In this document: in pieces, positions 61,712-64,000 of the stretch
Layout: the number at the start of each line of letters is the position of its first letter
Position numbering within the stretch: position 1 is the first letter of the stretch
Source of the DNA: Seleniivibrio sp.
Lineage (GTDB): Bacteria; Chrysiogenota; Deferribacteres; Deferribacterales; Geovibrionaceae
DNA length: 64,000 nt
Assembly (NCBI RefSeq): GCF_021209385.1
Contig: NZ_JAJOIL010000001.1
Coordinates: forward strand, 62,001-126,000
Direction: 5' to 3'
Made by a program: the position numbers and the translations under genes
Notes under the pieces: generated by a model
Told to the model about the DNA's origin: nothing
Database searches by the model: none
Seen by the model: only the letters and a program-made list of their open reading frames with translations

Positions 61712-62047
61712 ATGAAAGTCTGTATAATAGGTGGTCTGCAAAGAAGAGAGAATGAATATCTTACAGCATGTAAAGAGATAGGAGTAAAAGCGAAAGTGTT
61801 CAACGAAATGAGCAACTCTTTTGAGAACAGCATCAAATGCACAAACTGCGTGGTCTTTCTCACTACTCTTTCCAGTCACAACATGATAAATAAAGCGAAA
61901 AACATCTGCCGCAGACACGATATCCCGTTCATCTGCATAGACAGAACAAGCCCCGAATCCGTAAGCTGCGCCATAAAAGAAGCAATGGGATGCAAAGACA
62001 ACTGTAAAGGATGCCTATTCCACGCCGAATCCAAGAGAGCAAACTGA
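61712..62047 (+). CDS. DUF2325 protein
   Basis: A 111-residue protein with the DUF2325 signature: KVCIIGGLQRRENEY at the start and a central TNCVVFLTTLSSHNMINKAK. The C-terminus is cysteine-rich (GCKDNCKGCLFH), which suggests metal or cluster binding. A Fur-like box precedes it and its stop overlaps the next start (TGATG). A role in iron or redox stress is inferred from that box. Confidence 0.82.
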   Translation: MKVCIIGGLQRRENEYLTACKEIGVKAKVFNEMSNSFENSIKCTNCVVFLTTLSSHNMINKAKNICRRHDIPFICIDRTSPESVSCAIKEAMGCKDNCKGCLFHAESKRAN

Positions 62048-62403
62048 TGAGCAACGGGGAGAACAGGCTCTTTTCACACCTTCTTTATGAATACAAAAAG
62101 GGCATACGCCGCCTGGTGCTTTACACAGCGCGGATTGAAGAGGCGGACGTATGCCGTATTAAACTGAAAAAAAGCAATATAAGCTGGCACGAAACCCCCG
62201 CAAAAGAGGGACGTATAAACTTCTTTTTCGGCGACTGCCCGTGCATCAGCATAATAAAAAGCTTTGGCGATAAGCCGCTTAACGGATTCGACGAAAAAGA
62301 GGATTTCATATTGGGAGTTCTGCTCGGATACGACGTTACAAAACAGTGTGAGCGTTACCTCGGCAACGTAGAGAAGCAGTATTGCGCCGCCTGCTGCAGT
62401 TAA
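62047..62403 (+). CDS. DUF2023 protein
   Basis: A 118-residue protein of the DUF2023 family (HLLYEYKKGIRRLVLYTAR; INFFFGDCPCISII; YCAACCS at the end). Members often lie near flavodoxin and iron-regulated genes. It is coupled to DUF2325 by TGATG and overlaps cobA convergently by 4 bp. Function is unknown. Confidence 0.82.
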   Translation: MSNGENRLFSHLLYEYKKGIRRLVLYTARIEEADVCRIKLKKSNISWHETPAKEGRINFFFGDCPCISIIKSFGDKPLNGFDEKEDFILGVLLGYDVTKQCERYLGNVEKQYCAACCS

Positions 62404-63110
62404 CCGGAAACGTCGCCTATTATTATGGTTGCCGGGTGGTCATACTCGCCCGTTGCCAGCACTTCGCCAAGAGAGGCGAGTGTCGTTATGCACAATTTTT
62501 CATCGGCTGATTCCAGTCTGCTTCCGATAACTGTCTGAGTGTTGCCGCTCATTCCGTATTTCATGAGCTGTTCGGCTATATAGCCGCCGTTTTTCACACC
62601 CATATAAACAACAATGGTAAGCCCAAGCTCTGCGAGTGCCTTAAAGCTGTAAGGACAGTCACCGTTCTTCGAGTGACCTGTGATGAACACACAGCCGGAT
62701 ACTTTGCGCCTGTCGGTGAGTGCTTTTGATATCTTCGCCGCCAGAGTGGATGCTGATGTCACGCCTGGAATTATCCTCGCGGACGCTCCGCAGGATTCGG
62801 CTGTTTCAGTTTCCTCAAGCGAACGGGCAAATAGTGTGCTGTCTCCGCCTTTCAGCCTTACAACCCGTTTGTGCCGTTTCAGATGTTCGCAAATTGCGCC
62901 GTTTATGTCTTCCTGCCTGATGCAGTGCTTGTTATAAGGGTCTTTGCCGACGCTGACGCGCTCGGCAGTTTCAGGTATCATGTCCAGAACGGCAGGATGC
63001 AGAAGTCTGTCATAAAGAACGCTGTCTGCACTTTTAAGAGCCTCAACACCTTCCAGTGTGATGGATTTAGCTCCCAGCCCCGCTCCGATTATAATAAGTT
63101 CTCTTTTCAT
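62400..63110 (-). CDS. cobA: Uroporphyrinogen-III C-methyltransferase
   Basis: A 236-residue SAM enzyme that makes precorrin-2, the branch point to sirohaem and cobalamin. It has the SUMT signature VRLKGGDSTLFARSLEE, the N-terminal IIGAGLGAKSITLEG and the YMGVKNGGYI block. It lies 65 bp downstream of cbiK on the same strand, across a strong hairpin. Sirohaem or cobalamin demand is consistent with the respiratory lifestyle. Confidence 0.92.
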   Translation of the reverse strand: MKRELIIIGAGLGAKSITLEGVEALKSADSVLYDRLLHPAVLDMIPETAERVSVGKDPYNKHCIRQEDINGAICEHLKRHKRVVRLKGGDSTLFARSLEETETAESCGASARIIPGVTSASTLAAKISKALTDRRKVSGCVFITGHSKNGDCPYSFKALAELGLTIVVYMGVKNGGYIAEQLMKYGMSGNTQTVIGSRLESADEKLCITTLASLGEVLATGEYDHPATIIIGDVSG

Positions 63111-63128
63111 TTACGTCTCTTTTTTAAA

Positions 63129-63154
63129 CGCCGGAGTGTGAGGGCACTCCGGCG
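63129..63154. terminator. Strong hairpin between cbiK and cobA
   Basis: CGCCGGAGTG, six bases, CACTCCGGCG: a perfect 10-bp stem. On the minus strand TTTAAAAAAG follows, a weak T run. It may attenuate or end the cbiK message. Confidence 0.65.
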
Positions 63155-63175
63155 CAATGTCTGCAAAACAGGCTG

Positions 63176-64000
63176 TTATTTCAGCTTTATATCTGCTTCA
63201 GCAGCAGCTTTCAGCATATTGTCCACAATTATCCTTCTGACTTCCGGGTTTTCCCCCAGACCTTCCAGAACAGGTGTGACTTTTATTCCCGCTTTAACAA
63301 AAACGGTTTTCCATGAATCCTCTTCATCTCCAGCCATATCGTTGTTGGCATGGTCGCCCGCAACGATCATAAGCGGTTTCAGGGTTATCTTTTTAACCTT
63401 GTCAGCTTTCAGTTTACCGACCACTTCATCCAGATCAGGATGCCCTTCTACAGTTCCCACATATATTTTAGTTTTGGGATACGTTTTGTTCAGAAGTTTT
63501 TCCAGTTCGTAATATATCCCTGTTGAAAGGTGTTCGTTGCCGTGTCCCATGTAAACCAGAGCAGATGAGGATGCCGCCGCAAGGTCAACGTCTTTTTCAA
63601 GGGCTTTTGCAAAGGTCTCAAGCTCTTCATGATAATCATAGTTTCCTGTAATAGGGTTGCCGGTCGCAAGTTTATTGAAGGGCTTCCATTTGTCTTTCAG
63701 CGTTTTTATGCTGTCCAGACCATCAACATAGGCTTTGAGGTCACTGAATTCCTCTCCTGATGTCAGATATGTCGGCTGAACCACTATATTGCGATATCCG
63801 GCGTTCTGAAGATCCGCCATTGTACCCAGAACGTTTTTGACTTCATAAAGATACGCAGGCACGTTCTTATGCTCCGCTTTGTAAGCGGCGTCATTTTGTC
63901 TTTCGTGCCAGACTTTTCTGATGATATTTGATGTGAACGCCATGCGGACGGGAACATCTTTTCCCACCGCGGCTCTGATATCCTGTTCAATTTTAAGAAG
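63176..64000 (-). CDS. cbiK: Sirohydrochlorin cobaltochelatase CbiK, N-terminus beyond the window
   Basis: At least 275 residues, open to the right edge. This is the class II chelatase that inserts cobalt (or iron) into sirohydrochlorin. The two metal-binding histidines are in VYMGHGNEH and AGDHANND, and the family blocks VQPTYLTSGEEFSDL and VEGHPDLDEVV are present. It belongs with cobA. Its start and any signal peptide are outside the window; some family members are periplasmic. Confidence 0.9.
   Translation of the reverse strand, partial: LLKIEQDIRAAVGKDVPVRMAFTSNIIRKVWHERQNDAAYKAEHKNVPAYLYEVKNVLGTMADLQNAGYRNIVVQPTYLTSGEEFSDLKAYVDGLDSIKTLKDKWKPFNKLATGNPITGNYDYHEELETFAKALEKDVDLAAASSSALVYMGHGNEHLSTGIYYELEKLLNKTYPKTKIYVGTVEGHPDLDEVVGKLKADKVKKITLKPLMIVAGDHANNDMAGDEEDSWKTVFVKAGIKVTPVLEGLGENPEVRRIIVDNMLKAAAEADIKLK

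Noticed and set aside
61576-61918. N-terminal extension of the nitroreductase
   Set aside because: It would run through the DUF2325 promoter and gene; the ATG at 61576 has a strong ribosome site and begins at the family's usual N-terminus.

Overview
The window reads as part of a Gram-negative, flagellated, anaerobically respiring bacterium. The combination fits the Deferribacterota (Geovibrio, Denitrovibrio or Seleniivibrio type): several periplasmic multiheme c-type cytochromes, system II (ResB/CcsA) cytochrome maturation, three chemoreceptors, HD-GYP and YcgR-type c-di-GMP proteins, lipoproteins, Tat substrates and an outer-membrane porin. The taxon is an inference from gene content, not a computed placement. 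Gene density is high and operons are short. Two genes carry single-base frameshifts: an M1 peptidase at the left edge and a YcgR/PilZ protein near 53.35 kb.

Layout. 0-7.2 kb (minus strand): a frameshifted M1 peptidase, a Gate-domain membrane protein, threonine ammonia-lyase, then an uncharacterised trio (HEAT-repeat protein, 383-residue unknown, Tat lipoprotein that appears to start at AUA). 7.4-8.9 kb: an MscS channel and a YefM/YoeB toxin-antitoxin pair. 9.1-15.8 kb: an octaheme nitrite reductase with a ResB/CcsA haem-ligation pair, a single-domain response regulator and a histidine kinase with a c-type haem sensor domain. 15.8-28.9 kb: Kup, an MCP, a dihaem lipoprotein with a PhoX-like lipoprotein, an MFS exporter with MprF, and an HD-GYP protein with a small EF-hand protein.

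28.9-34.5 kb is the most coherent accessory module. A secreted FAD reductase, a tetrahaem cytochrome and an MFS transporter form one operon. It is divergent from a cysteine-rich Crp/Fnr-type regulator, and a porin lies beyond that. The reductase and porin promoters share an ACATATG-centred palindrome about 54 nt before each start codon. I read this as a respiratory system for an organic acceptor that is probably not fumarate. 34.7-37.2 kb is an AT-rich insert with a RloA/RloB (AbiL-type) defence pair and an orphan antitoxin beside tRNA-Pro.

37.5-46.5 kb holds a ten-haem-motif cytochrome with one CX8CH motif, a large Ig-like/DUF1566 lipoprotein, an NtrC-type two-component pair and small membrane proteins. 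47-64 kb is mostly housekeeping: rpmB, trmB, nfeD, psd-pssA, leuA, yebC-ruvC-ruvA and sirohaem/cobalamin genes (cobA, cbiK). Interspersed are an MCP with a C-terminal sensor domain, a haem-binding MCP, a tail-anchored GNAT-like protein and a Fur-box-preceded DUF2325/DUF2023 pair. Four copies of one dispersed intergenic repeat and two of another lie at gene ends.
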